Source of the DNA: a virus
Reading direction: 5' to 3' (one strand)
IMG/VR virus record: IMGVR_UViG_3300021424_002425
Span: 1 to 44,045 of that record
DNA length: 44,045 nt
The notes under the pieces are model-generated. The model worked only from the letters and a program-made list of their open reading frames with translations. It ran no database searches and was not told where the DNA came from. The translations under genes and the position numbers were made by a program. This document shows positions 25,867-34,081 of the stretch, in pieces; positions within the stretch are counted from its first letter, which is position 1, and each line of letters opens with the position of its first letter.

Positions 25867-27927
25867 ATGCCTAATTTTGGTGGATCAAGACCTGGTTATT
25901 GGTTCAAACGACCACCACGCACAAAAACTGGAAAGGTTTTGATCGTGCGCGAAGAGGTTGGCAGTACTTTATATCGCCCTGGAGGAACAACAGAATCTGC
26001 TGGTTATGCTAATGAAAGAAATGCATATTTGTTTGCATATGAAGGTCGACCAAATACCTACTGGGAATATGCATTTAAGAATTTAAGGAAAAATAGAACA
26101 AGAGCTGTAAACTATGGAAATCCAGATACTAATGCACCACCAAGATTTGCAACTAATCCTGAAAAAAAATTTTTTGCTTGGCCAAGACAATATCAAGACG
26201 CTGTTGTAACTGAGACAGGAACAAAAATAGAATTTACTAGTCGACCTTGGGATGAAATATATGCTAAATTATCTGCACTAGCAGATGATCCATCACCATT
26301 TATGACTAGTAGAGAAAGTTTTTCTCATTTAAGAAAAAGTCCATCGAATATTAAAAAAAACGATGGGTCTGAGCTCGAGCAGCAGGTTCATAGAATTTTA
26401 GACTTAGATCCTAATTATGGAAATCTCCCACAATATTATGGTACATATTATACGGATGGACAAAATTACAGACCACAATGTCAAATTACCACTTCCGATA
26501 GAACAACCGCACAACTAAAATATAAACATCCATATGTTTTTGAGGAGTCTCGATATGATACTGTTGGTGGTCTTCACAGAAATAGTGTTGATTTTGGAGT
26601 CTATATGGATCAATCTGCTGGTGATAGATACGCAGATATAACAACAATGAAAGAAATTGCCTACTTCTTAAAAAAAGGAGAGGAACAACTTGGATTTCAA
26701 GTCACGATTGTAAATTCTTATGCTGAACTTTATGCAAATTATACTGCATCAGATTTAGAACAATTTGATCACATATGGGATATTGTGCATGGTGGATTAA
26801 TTAACTTTAGAGATTTAGGAGTTGGTCACGCATCTCCTGTTGTAATTCAAAAAGAACGACTAGTGTTTGACATGGGTGCATCAACAGGTATCACATATCC
26901 AGTTGGGAGCGTGTACGGTAAAGATGGTTATGTAAACTGGTTTAATGATCCTAAGAATGATAACTTAGAAGTACCACTACCACCTGGTGGAGCTGTACAA
27001 GGAGCATTTAAAGATCATCCATTTGTAAAAGCACAGAGACCACTTACGGCAATAATCCCACTTGAAATTAAAGCACTATATAAAAGTTATTTGCAATCAG
27101 GTGGCAACATCGGATTTGTAAATTCTCCCGTTACAACTAACTGGACCTATCCAAATATACATCCTGGATTGGGTCGTAGAAGAATAATCGGTATTAATGA
27201 CTTTTTAATGGAACTTGGTGGCGGTGACATAGAAAGATTCCCTGCACCTTGGCACATGAATAAAAGGGATCGTGATCCTGGAGGTGGACTGGACGAGATT
27301 TTTGGTGGTGCTTTTGGTGGTTCTGGAATATGGTCTCCATCCGAATGGACAGGCAACATACCTGCACGAGAAAGAAAAACTATTGGAACATTTTTAAATA
27401 CTAAAAATTTCCCTGCACCAAAGTGGTATTTAAATTCTGAATTTTTTATCGATAACAGTAAAAGAGAAGTAGATTTACAGAGCGTTTCATCTTGGAAAAC
27501 TGATAAAAATGGTAAATTAAATCTTGGAACTGGCACTCCTGTGATTGTTGGTGCAAGCGAACAAACAGATGAGATTATCACATCATTAAATGCTAAAAAC
27601 TTTAACTATTGTTGCGCTGCTATATGGAAAAGAGGCTCATTATCGGAAGCGCAAGAAGGTTCTGTATTCGTGATAAATAATCTTCATTGGGTTATTGATG
27701 TCGACTTAAAATATGACACTGATTACAATAGTCTTTGGACTAAGACACAAAAAGATCCATTGGTCCAATCTTATAAAGAAAATGGTCGCACTAAAGAATA
27801 TCAATGGGTTCAAGACGCTGAGAAAAAAATTGTGGACCCACTATATCGTAAATTTGCTGTTTGGGGTTCGCGAAAAAGAGATGAAGAGAACTTTTTAAAT
27901 ATACTTCAAATTTTTGATCAAAGTTAG
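25867..27927 (+). CDS. Unknown 686-aa protein in fibre block, possible GATase1/ThuA-like domain
   Basis: I do not recognise this as a named family. The N-terminal half contains KTGKVLIVREEVGSTLYRPG and segments rich in aromatic and charged residues. The middle part (about 255-470) has the order KEIAYFLKKGEEQLGFQVTI, then DLEQFDHIWDIVH, then LYKSYLQSGGNIGFVNSPVT and NDFLMELGGGDIE. That order recalls class I glutamine amidotransferase-like (ThuA/PfpI-like) Rossmann domains, with no obvious catalytic Cys. Two Cys (NYCCAA) lie near the C-terminus. Its neighbours are collagen-like fibre genes, so a virion or surface-acting role is likely. Codon use matches the neighbours. Confidence 0.6.
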   Translation: MPNFGGSRPGYWFKRPPRTKTGKVLIVREEVGSTLYRPGGTTESAGYANERNAYLFAYEGRPNTYWEYAFKNLRKNRTRAVNYGNPDTNAPPRFATNPEKKFFAWPRQYQDAVVTETGTKIEFTSRPWDEIYAKLSALADDPSPFMTSRESFSHLRKSPSNIKKNDGSELEQQVHRILDLDPNYGNLPQYYGTYYTDGQNYRPQCQITTSDRTTAQLKYKHPYVFEESRYDTVGGLHRNSVDFGVYMDQSAGDRYADITTMKEIAYFLKKGEEQLGFQVTIVNSYAELYANYTASDLEQFDHIWDIVHGGLINFRDLGVGHASPVVIQKERLVFDMGASTGITYPVGSVYGKDGYVNWFNDPKNDNLEVPLPPGGAVQGAFKDHPFVKAQRPLTAIIPLEIKALYKSYLQSGGNIGFVNSPVTTNWTYPNIHPGLGRRRIIGINDFLMELGGGDIERFPAPWHMNKRDRDPGGGLDEIFGGAFGGSGIWSPSEWTGNIPARERKTIGTFLNTKNFPAPKWYLNSEFFIDNSKREVDLQSVSSWKTDKNGKLNLGTGTPVIVGASEQTDEIITSLNAKNFNYCCAAIWKRGSLSEAQEGSVFVINNLHWVIDVDLKYDTDYNSLWTKTQKDPLVQSYKENGRTKEYQWVQDAEKKIVDPLYRKFAVWGSRKRDEENFLNILQIFDQS

Positions 27928-27936
27928 AGATAAACT

Positions 27937-28830
27937 ATGCCAACAAATATTTCAGATATTTTATCAACAAAAGCGCCAGCAGGTCCTCAAGGTCCTTCAG
28001 GTCCAACACAAGGTTTGATTTTTAAATATGATCAATCTTCAATAGCAGCAACAACACCATCTGTAGGATCTTTTAAATTAAACAACACAGATTTGTCGCA
28101 AGCAAATCAAATGTTTGTTAATTTTGTTGATTCATATCTTGTTGATCGACAGAGTTATTTTAGTTTTTTATCTAACTCAAACTCAATGATCACAATTACA
28201 ATGGCGCAGCAAAATTCAATTGCTAATGTTGTTTATATGAACGCTAATTCATATTTACTTGTTGATGAGTCTGTTGCAAATCCTGGTATTTTATATGCAA
28301 ATATAAATGTATCATTTATTTCAGGTGTTACAGAATTCACTAACGATGCTGATATTGCGCTTACATTTTCAGTTTCTACGCCAGGAGTTGCTGGTCCAAC
28401 AGGACCATCAGGTCCCGCTGGTGGTGGCACAGGTCCACAAGGTCCTCAAGGACCAATAGGTCCAGAAGGTCCTAGTGGTCCAACAGATTTTACTGGTTTG
28501 TGGGCTGATGCGCCAGCTTCAAATGTAGCCTCAGGAACTGCTGGAACATTGTCATATGGCGCAAGTGGTGAATTGTATCTTTGTTTAAACAGTGGAATAT
28601 GGTTTAAATTTGTTGGTAACAATCAATTCAGATATCCGATCGGAAACATACTATCAGTAGTTGATGCAGATGATCTAACATCAATTGAAAGCGACACAAA
28701 TACAATTGACAAGGTCAAAGGATTACTTGTATTCAATGAAGATGACAACAAAGTTTATGTTTCATCAGGAAGTGATGCTGTTAGCGCATGGTATACTGTT
28801 GATGGATCTGCATCAATCACACCAGCATAA
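27937..28830 (+). CDS. Structural protein with short collagen-like segments; C-terminus may be frameshifted
   Basis: A 297-aa protein: short head (MPTNISDILST), a short collagen-like stretch at about 14-24, a first beta-domain, a second Gly-x-y run at about 152-185, and a C-terminal domain with GTLSYGASGELYLCLNSGIW and IGNILSVVDADDL. The second half contains VKGLLVFNEDDNKVYVSSGS, a pattern of fibre or adhesin modules. The ORF stops at GSASITPA, but the +1 frame continues for 20 more codons to 28891 with a plausible tail. The last residues may therefore be wrong in a mature protein. It is the last fibre-block gene. Confidence 0.75.
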   Translation: MPTNISDILSTKAPAGPQGPSGPTQGLIFKYDQSSIAATTPSVGSFKLNNTDLSQANQMFVNFVDSYLVDRQSYFSFLSNSNSMITITMAQQNSIANVVYMNANSYLLVDESVANPGILYANINVSFISGVTEFTNDADIALTFSVSTPGVAGPTGPSGPAGGGTGPQGPQGPIGPEGPSGPTDFTGLWADAPASNVASGTAGTLSYGASGELYLCLNSGIWFKFVGNNQFRYPIGNILSVVDADDLTSIESDTNTIDKVKGLLVFNEDDNKVYVSSGSDAVSAWYTVDGSASITPA

Positions 28831-28891
28831 GTTGACTGCAAGTGAAGTGCTTCAGAATTATGATGCAACAAAAGCAACATTTGGATACTAA
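28831..28891 (+). pseudogene. Out-of-frame continuation of the preceding gene
   Basis: Right after the stop at 28828-28830, the +1 frame continues KLTASEVLQNYDATKATFGY and stops at 28889-28891. The text reads like natural protein and not random sequence. Deleting one base near 28828 (CCAGCATAAG) would fuse it in frame as ITPAKLTASEVLQ. It could be a true frameshift mutation, a sequencing error or programmed shifting; the sequence cannot decide. Confidence 0.45.
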
Positions 28892-28900
28892 TGAAATCTC

Positions 28901-28929
28901 TTGAAGAAAAAAGCCGTTTCGGTTATAAT
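28901..28929 (+). promoter_or_regulatory. Sigma70-type promoter, 17-bp spacer
   Basis: TTGAAG at 28901-28906 and a perfect TATAAT at 28924-28929 are separated by 17 bp, the ideal spacing for the host housekeeping sigma factor. It lies in the gap between the fibre block and the exported-protein genes, about 105 nt before ATG 29035. This would allow early host-polymerase transcription of those genes. Confidence 0.75.
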
Positions 28930-28952
28930 GCGCCTGAAAACCGTCGTTTTTA

Positions 28953-28959
28953 CTAAATA
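28953..28959 (+). promoter_or_regulatory. CTAAATA, candidate late promoter
   Basis: CTAAATA lies 24 nt downstream of the sigma70-type TATAAT and 75 nt before ATG 29035. If both are real, the exported-protein genes have early and late promoters in series. The gene itself has a clear AGAGGG Shine-Dalgarno. Confidence 0.4.
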
Positions 28960-29034
28960 AAGGCATTCCTAAAGCATTAAAATTTATCATTATCCTTGTT
29001 GATTGTTTCGTTATGGTAACAATCAGAGGGTACA

Positions 29035-30621
29035 ATGAAGAAATTACTAGCAGCTGTATTTGCTCTCCTCATTTCAGGAGCAGCGATCGCACAAACAACA
29101 ACTGTCTCAACGGTCACCACTAATTCTACGGTGAACTCGACCAATACGAACAACAACACGAATGTAAACACAAATAATAATGTTCAATCAGGCACAGTCA
29201 CAAATAATAATAACAATGTAAACACTTCAACGAGTGTAAATACGAACAACAATGTTCAAAGCGGTACTGCGACAAATATTAATCAAAATACAAGCACCGC
29301 AACGACCACAAACACAAATAATAATGTGAATACAAATACGTCGACCTCTACTTCGACGAATAACAATAACAATGTAAACACAAATAATAATATCAATAGT
29401 GGTACGGTAAACTATAATAATACAAACTCTAGCACTAGCACTGCTACAAACACAAATGTGAATACCTCTACGGTGAATAGTACGAATAATAATGTGAATA
29501 CGAACAACAATATACAAAGTGGAACGCTCACAAATAACAACAACAATGTAAATACGAACACCTCAAGTTCAACAAATACAAACACCAATACGAATGTAAA
29601 CACAAATAACAACATTCAGAGTGGTACGGTTACAAATAATAACAATAATGTAAACACCACGACTGCAACAAATAACAATAATAATGTAAACACCTCAACG
29701 AGTGTAAACACAAATAATAATGTGAATACCTCTACGAGTGTAAACACGAATAATAATAACAATAACAGTGTTTCTGTGAATACAAATAACAATAACAATG
29801 TGAATACTTCTACGAGCACGAATACAAACAATAACAACAATGTGAGCGTCTCCACAAATACAAATAATAATAACAATGTGAATACTTCTACGAGCACAAA
29901 CACAAACAATAACAACAATGTGAATACTTCTACAAGTACGAATACAAATAATAATAATACAAACATTAATTCAAATAATGTAAACACAAATAATAATAAC
30001 AACACCTCTACATCAACAAACACGAATGTAAATAAGAATGAAAGCACTAGTAGCAATACAAATAATAATAACAATGTAAATACAAGTACAAGCACTAATG
30101 TGAATAAGAATGAGAATGTGAACAAATCAGAAAGCACAAGCCAGAGCAATGTAAAGACTGAGAATACAAATACGAATATCAATCGCAACGAAAACATTAC
30201 GAAAGTTGAACAAGAAATCAAAGCGCCACCTGCTAGTGCTATCGCTCCTATGATTTCAACTTATAGCCAAGATGTCTGTGTATCAGGTGTCTCTGGTGCT
30301 GTTCAAACTCAGGTCATCGGTTTGTCTGCTGGTAAGGCAGTTCGCGATATGAACTGCGAACGCTTGAAGTTGTCCAAGACTCTATACGACATGGGCATGA
30401 AGGTCGCAGCAGTATCAATGATGTGTCAAGATGAGCGCGTGTTCAAGGCTATGGAAATGGCTGGAACACCTTGCCCATATATGGGTAAGATCGGTAAAGA
30501 AGCAACAGAACAGTGGGAAACAAACAAAGAAGAGCGACCAGATTTCCGCAAAAAGTGGTGGCAAGTTTGGAAGAAAGAAACTACAGAGGATCTTCCTGAA
30601 GCATTGCCAGCTGGCGGCTAA
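29035..30621 (+). CDS. Exported Asn/Thr/Ser-rich repeat protein with conserved C-terminal domain
   Basis: A 528-aa protein with a Sec signal peptide (MKKLLAAVFALLISGAAIAQ, cleavage after AIA). Residues about 20-385 are almost only Asn, Thr, Ser and Val in a quasi-periodic pattern such as NTNNNVNTSTS. The C-terminal 130 residues are a different, conserved domain: VCVSGVSGAVQTQVIGLSAG, MNCERLKLSKTLYDMGMKV and MMCQDERVFKAMEMAGTPC, with several cysteines. I recognise that tail from other T4-like phages, without a function. It likely sits in the periplasm or on the surface. The repeat is prion-like in composition and might form a beta-solenoid or fibrous mesh; inference only. It overlaps the next gene by TAATG. 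Confidence 0.8.
   Translation: MKKLLAAVFALLISGAAIAQTTTVSTVTTNSTVNSTNTNNNTNVNTNNNVQSGTVTNNNNNVNTSTSVNTNNNVQSGTATNINQNTSTATTTNTNNNVNTNTSTSTSTNNNNNVNTNNNINSGTVNYNNTNSSTSTATNTNVNTSTVNSTNNNVNTNNNIQSGTLTNNNNNVNTNTSSSTNTNTNTNVNTNNNIQSGTVTNNNNNVNTTTATNNNNNVNTSTSVNTNNNVNTSTSVNTNNNNNNSVSVNTNNNNNVNTSTSTNTNNNNNVSVSTNTNNNNNVNTSTSTNTNNNNNVNTSTSTNTNNNNTNINSNNVNTNNNNNTSTSTNTNVNKNESTSSNTNNNNNVNTSTSTNVNKNENVNKSESTSQSNVKTENTNTNINRNENITKVEQEIKAPPASAIAPMISTYSQDVCVSGVSGAVQTQVIGLSAGKAVRDMNCERLKLSKTLYDMGMKVAAVSMMCQDERVFKAMEMAGTPCPYMGKIGKEATEQWETNKEERPDFRKKWWQVWKKETTEDLPEALPAGG
29101..30180 (+). repeat. Degenerate direct-repeat array coding Asn/Thr/Ser/Val
   Basis: Imperfect tandem units built from AATAATAACAATGTG and ACTTCTACGAGCACA-type pieces run for about 1.1 kb inside the exported protein gene. 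Individual units of about 40-80 nt recur nearly unchanged, most clearly at 29780-29965, so unit number probably varies between relatives by recombination or slippage. Confidence 0.85.
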
Positions 30622-33224
30622 TGAAAAAGTTACTTGCCATCTTATTGTTTTGGATAGCACCTGTTGCGTATGCGCAGGTGCCTCCTTTTGCAGATGGAGT
30701 ATACCTTCCAAACACTGTTGTAAATCCAGGATTTAGTGGTTGTACGCCAACAGCATCATCGTGCGGTCCATGGCAAGAAAGTGGTTCTGGGATTAATGTT
30801 GGTGGCTTTTATAACAATGAGTACAGTTTTAGTTATATTTCTAGCAACATCTTTCAAAATATTTCACTCATTGGACTTGAAACAAAAGCAATTGATTTTG
30901 ATTTTAGTTTTTCATTAAACAACTCTTGTCGTAATAGTATTGGCGGTAGTTGTGAAAATGTGAATGGACCCATAGATGAGTTTTCAGCAAAGTTATTTTT
31001 ATATAATCAAGGTGGTCTACTTAATTCATATACATTCTTGAGTGGCAATCCTTCTACAGCAACAATAGAGTGTGATTTTTTTTCAATCTTTGGAGTATGT
31101 ATTGGTGGTTATAGCGCATTAGATAATTGGGAGAATTTTACATTCTCAGGAATGCTTGAATCACCTACTGTGTTTGATTATGCAAAGATTGAATTTTCTG
31201 GTCGTGATGTTGGCTTTTGGGCAGGACAATATGGACCAAAAGTAGATAATGTTTCACTCGCAATCAGCTATATTCCTCCACCATATCCAGATTCAAATGG
31301 TGATGCGGGTATGAATGTAAGTGCTCCTGGCAGTGATTATATCTTTATCTATAAGGGTAATGATCCAGTTCTTTTTAGTCAATTAGTTCTAAAAGGTCAA
31401 GACCTAGTTGATTGGTACGCTGTATCACCTGATGGAGATGGATTACAAATTACAAGTATCTCAAGACCAGATCCTGATTATCTTTTTCTTTATACTGATT
31501 CATTACCAACATCTGGTGTGTTCTATAGTTTTCAACTAGAAGAGCCAACTGTAGATTGCGCATTAGAACCATTTGATCCAAGTTGCGTGATTACAACTCT
31601 GAGTGCTTACAATACGAGCAATGATGATGACGATGATGAAATCACTGGCGATAATGGTAGTGACGATGGCACAGAAGTTATTGAAGAAGAAACCTATGCA
31701 GTTGATGAAGACGAAGAAGTTTATGTAGCAGATGAAGATACTGAAGAAGAAACAGACCTTGAAGAAATGCTTTCCGATGATGAAGAAGTTACAGATGAGA
31801 ATGAAATTCTGGTAACTGAGGAAGAGGATAATTCATCAGAGCCAATCATGGTCGCTGAAAATCGTGAAATTGCTGATGAACAAAAATCAAATGATCTAGC
31901 AGATGCAATTGGTAAGGATGTTCTTGAAAGTGCTTTAGCGATTGCAGGAAGCGTAGCATCCACTGATGCATCTTCTTCCTCATCTTCAACAACCACTTCT
32001 TCATCCACAACAACTCTCGCCGCATCATCAGAAACATCATCAACACGAACATCATCAGCGGCTTCTTCACTATCAAGTTCAACTCTTGCGCAAGAAGTTT
32101 CATCAATCGAAATTAGTATTGAAGAAACAAAACAAGAAATCGTAGAATCAGCTGCTGGTTCGATTGATGCGCTTGAAACTGGTCGACAATTGGGTAGAGA
32201 ATCATTGGTATCAGTGACTGCAGCATCAGAACAATCTGCGACTGATTCTATAAACCAGGCAGAATCAATTGCTGCTTCATCAAGCGAGTTGCAGGCTGTT
32301 GCGGCTGTTACCACAGAAAGCAGTTCAAGTACATTCAACGAACAAACAGAAAATAATCAATCGTCAAATTTAGATAGCAAGGTTGAAGAACAATCAACAC
32401 TAGTTTCGCAAGTGAAAGAAGAAACGGCAACCGAGATTGTTACAGAACAAACCAGTGTAATTGCTTCCGTAACAACTGATGAAGTAGTTGAAGATAAAAA
32501 AGATATAGTGGCTGACGTTGAACAAACAAATGATACTCAAACTCAAGAACAACAGATATTTGCTGTTGCTCAAGAAAGTGAGACTCAAACAACCACATTT
32601 GAATCAACAGAATCTGTAATAGAAGAAAAGCAAGAAGAAATATTTGTGGCTGATAATACTGAGATTATTCAAGAAACTGATACCTTCTCAGAAGTTATGG
32701 CAATTAATATTGCTCCAGTTATACAGGAAAAGGATGAAGATTTTGAGTTTGTTCAGCAAGTATTTGCTCAAAGTCAGCAACAGGTTCAAGAAGAAACAAA
32801 CAACTCTGGTTTTTCTGAAGATGAAAAAGTTACGATTGCCAATGATCCTGCTCTAGCCAATGCTTTCAATCTAGCACCAAATATGGCAAATCTAGAACTT
32901 ACTGGTGTATTAAGTCAAAAGCAAGAAGAAAAGTCTGATGCTGAGAAGGCAGCAGATAAAGTCGTTGCTGCAAATAAAGAAGAACAAGAAAAGATAAACT
33001 CAAACTATATGGATGCAGATCAATCAGGTATTCTAGTTGCCATTGGCGCAGATACTGATGTAACTTCTTATCGTACTGCAATGATTCGTGATAATAATGT
33101 TTGGTATAAACCAGAAGATATATACAAGGGTGTTGTTTACAAAGACAATGCTCGTGGGGCATACTTTCTAGAGAAAGGTAATACAGACACTTACAAAAAG
33201 ATGGTCGAGGAGCAATACAAATGA
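30621..33224 (+). CDS. Large exported acidic protein with lectin-like N-terminus
   Basis: An 867-aa protein with a signal peptide (MKKLLAILLFWIAPVAYAQ). Residues 25-220 form a beta-sandwich-like region with NPGFSGCTPTASSCGPWQES, paired cysteines and VDNVSLAISY, resembling carbohydrate-binding modules. After an Asp-rich stretch (DDDDDEITGD near 336) comes a long acidic, Ser/Glu/Thr-rich region of about 400 residues, likely disordered or coiled. The C-terminal 70 residues are conserved in T4-like phages (YMDADQSGILVAIGADTDV, then YRTAMIRDNNVWYKPEDIYK and YKKMVEEQYK). No enzyme motif is visible. It follows the repeat protein by a TAATG overlap and probably works with it in the envelope. It could also be a virion component; unknown. 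Confidence 0.75.
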   Translation: MKKLLAILLFWIAPVAYAQVPPFADGVYLPNTVVNPGFSGCTPTASSCGPWQESGSGINVGGFYNNEYSFSYISSNIFQNISLIGLETKAIDFDFSFSLNNSCRNSIGGSCENVNGPIDEFSAKLFLYNQGGLLNSYTFLSGNPSTATIECDFFSIFGVCIGGYSALDNWENFTFSGMLESPTVFDYAKIEFSGRDVGFWAGQYGPKVDNVSLAISYIPPPYPDSNGDAGMNVSAPGSDYIFIYKGNDPVLFSQLVLKGQDLVDWYAVSPDGDGLQITSISRPDPDYLFLYTDSLPTSGVFYSFQLEEPTVDCALEPFDPSCVITTLSAYNTSNDDDDDEITGDNGSDDGTEVIEEETYAVDEDEEVYVADEDTEEETDLEEMLSDDEEVTDENEILVTEEEDNSSEPIMVAENREIADEQKSNDLADAIGKDVLESALAIAGSVASTDASSSSSSTTTSSSTTTLAASSETSSTRTSSAASSLSSSTLAQEVSSIEISIEETKQEIVESAAGSIDALETGRQLGRESLVSVTAASEQSATDSINQAESIAASSSELQAVAAVTTESSSSTFNEQTENNQSSNLDSKVEEQSTLVSQVKEETATEIVTEQTSVIASVTTDEVVEDKKDIVADVEQTNDTQTQEQQIFAVAQESETQTTTFESTESVIEEKQEEIFVADNTEIIQETDTFSEVMAINIAPVIQEKDEDFEFVQQVFAQSQQQVQEETNNSGFSEDEKVTIANDPALANAFNLAPNMANLELTGVLSQKQEEKSDAEKAADKVVAANKEEQEKINSNYMDADQSGILVAIGADTDVTSYRTAMIRDNNVWYKPEDIYKGVVYKDNARGAYFLEKGNTDTYKKMVEEQYK

Positions 33225-33775
33225 GTAAGGACTTAAACGAAAAGGTAGATAATTTAGAAGCTGCCAAAGAACAATACATGAGCGAGAATACCGTTATCAG
33301 TATTGGAGGCTATAGCTTTACGCCAGCAAAACTAATGATCGCCGCTGGTATTGTTTCGACAGTACTAGGCGGTCTTTATGGAGTGTTTGAATTCTATAAA
33401 GATTATATGGATATGAAGCAACAAATCCAAGAATATGTTGCTCCAGATCTATCTGGTATTCAAGAAAGAATGACCAAGCTTGAGCAAAAGATTGATGGAG
33501 CTGTTGTGCTAGTTGACGAAAGCAATGATATCATTCGCGATGTTCGTACCGATCTAAAGGGCGATATTGATAGTCTACAGGCAGATTTAGATGCAGCCGA
33601 AAGACGCAACCGCGAGCTAGATAAAGAAGTACGCACATTTGTTGCTACAACTGATCGTGATATGAGCGGCCGACTGCGCACTATTGAACGTGAAACTGAC
33701 CAAAAGCTAAAAGAGCTTGAAAAGAAAGTGGATGAAAAGATCCAAAAAGCTTGGGAAAACCCATTGGCTAAATAA
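33221..33775 (+). CDS. Membrane-anchored coiled-coil protein
   Basis: A 184-aa protein. A single membrane segment at about residues 35-58 (KLMIAAGIVSTVLGGLYGVF) is followed by over 100 residues of heptad-rich coiled coil (LSGIQERMTKLEQKIDGAVV ... DSLQADLDAAERRNRELDKE ... RTIERETDQKLKELEKKV). The start lies in an ATGA overlap with the exported 867-aa gene, so it is likely a partner in the same unit. The topology (short N-terminus, one helix, long coil) fits an inner-membrane protein with a cytoplasmic or periplasmic coil. Function is unknown. Confidence 0.75.
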   Translation: MSKDLNEKVDNLEAAKEQYMSENTVISIGGYSFTPAKLMIAAGIVSTVLGGLYGVFEFYKDYMDMKQQIQEYVAPDLSGIQERMTKLEQKIDGAVVLVDESNDIIRDVRTDLKGDIDSLQADLDAAERRNRELDKEVRTFVATTDRDMSGRLRTIERETDQKLKELEKKVDEKIQKAWENPLAK

Positions 33776-33780
33776 ATATA

Positions 33781-33942
33781 ATGGAGACTCTTATTCTTCC
33801 ATATTGTGAAAAGCGGTTCATTGTGACAATTAGAAATAAGATTCTCATTGTGACCCATAACCGTAGATATGCTGTGTTTTTATCTAACATATTAAAGAAA
33901 CATGATTATTCGGCACGATATGAAATTAGGGTTCAACAGTGA
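33781..33942 (+). CDS. Small basic ORF, 53 aa
   Basis: A 53-aa ORF reading METLILPYCEKRFIVTIRNK, then ILIVTHNRRYAVFLSNILKK and ending HDYSARYEIRVQQ. It sits in the 306-nt space between the coiled-coil gene and the holin candidate, begins six bases after the stop and overlaps the next small ORF. The alternation of hydrophobic and basic residues looks protein-like, but I know no family. No clear Shine-Dalgarno is present, so translation may be coupled to the gene before. Moderate to low confidence. Confidence 0.45.
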   Translation: METLILPYCEKRFIVTIRNKILIVTHNRRYAVFLSNILKKHDYSARYEIRVQQ

Positions 33943-34069
33943 TAAATGTGGTTGTAGTAGTTGTCCAATAGGGACAAAATATAGTAAAATAGGAAACATT
34001 TTTTATTATACATTTCTGATAGTGTTGCCGGCGTTTGTTATTATTCATACTATTATCGCAAGTCTATAA
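33902..34069 (+). CDS. Small Cys-cluster membrane protein, 55 aa
   Basis: A 55-aa ORF (ATG 33902; an inner ATG at 33920 would shorten it by six residues). The N-terminal part carries KCGCSSCPIGTKYSK, a C-x-C-x2-C cluster, followed by a strong transmembrane helix of about 23 residues (IFYYTFLIVLPAFVIIHTII). This layout (Cys motif then single helix) is unlikely to be random. It overlaps the 53-aa ORF by 41 nt in another frame. A 6-bp inverted repeat (TTGTCC / GGACAA at 33961-33977) lies within it. The following holin candidate starts 12 nt later with its own AAGGAG. Function unknown. Confidence 0.55.
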   Translation: MIIRHDMKLGFNSDKCGCSSCPIGTKYSKIGNIFYYTFLIVLPAFVIIHTIIASL

Positions 34070-34081
34070 AGGAGACAAAGT

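Noticed and set aside
29616-30221. Long minus-strand ORF of 201 aa, Leu/Phe/Val-rich
   Set aside because: It is the complement of the Asn/Thr repeat (AAC/AAT read as GTT/ATT); composition is an artefact of the repeat and there is no start context.
31721-32338. Minus-strand ORF of 205 aa, Ser/Asp-rich
   Set aside because: Mirror of the acidic Ser/Glu stretch in the 867-aa exported protein; no other minus-strand gene exists in the window.
33768-33774. CTAAATA as a late promoter
   Set aside because: It is formed by the last codons and stop of the coiled-coil gene and lies only 6 nt before the next ATG, leaving no room for a leader.
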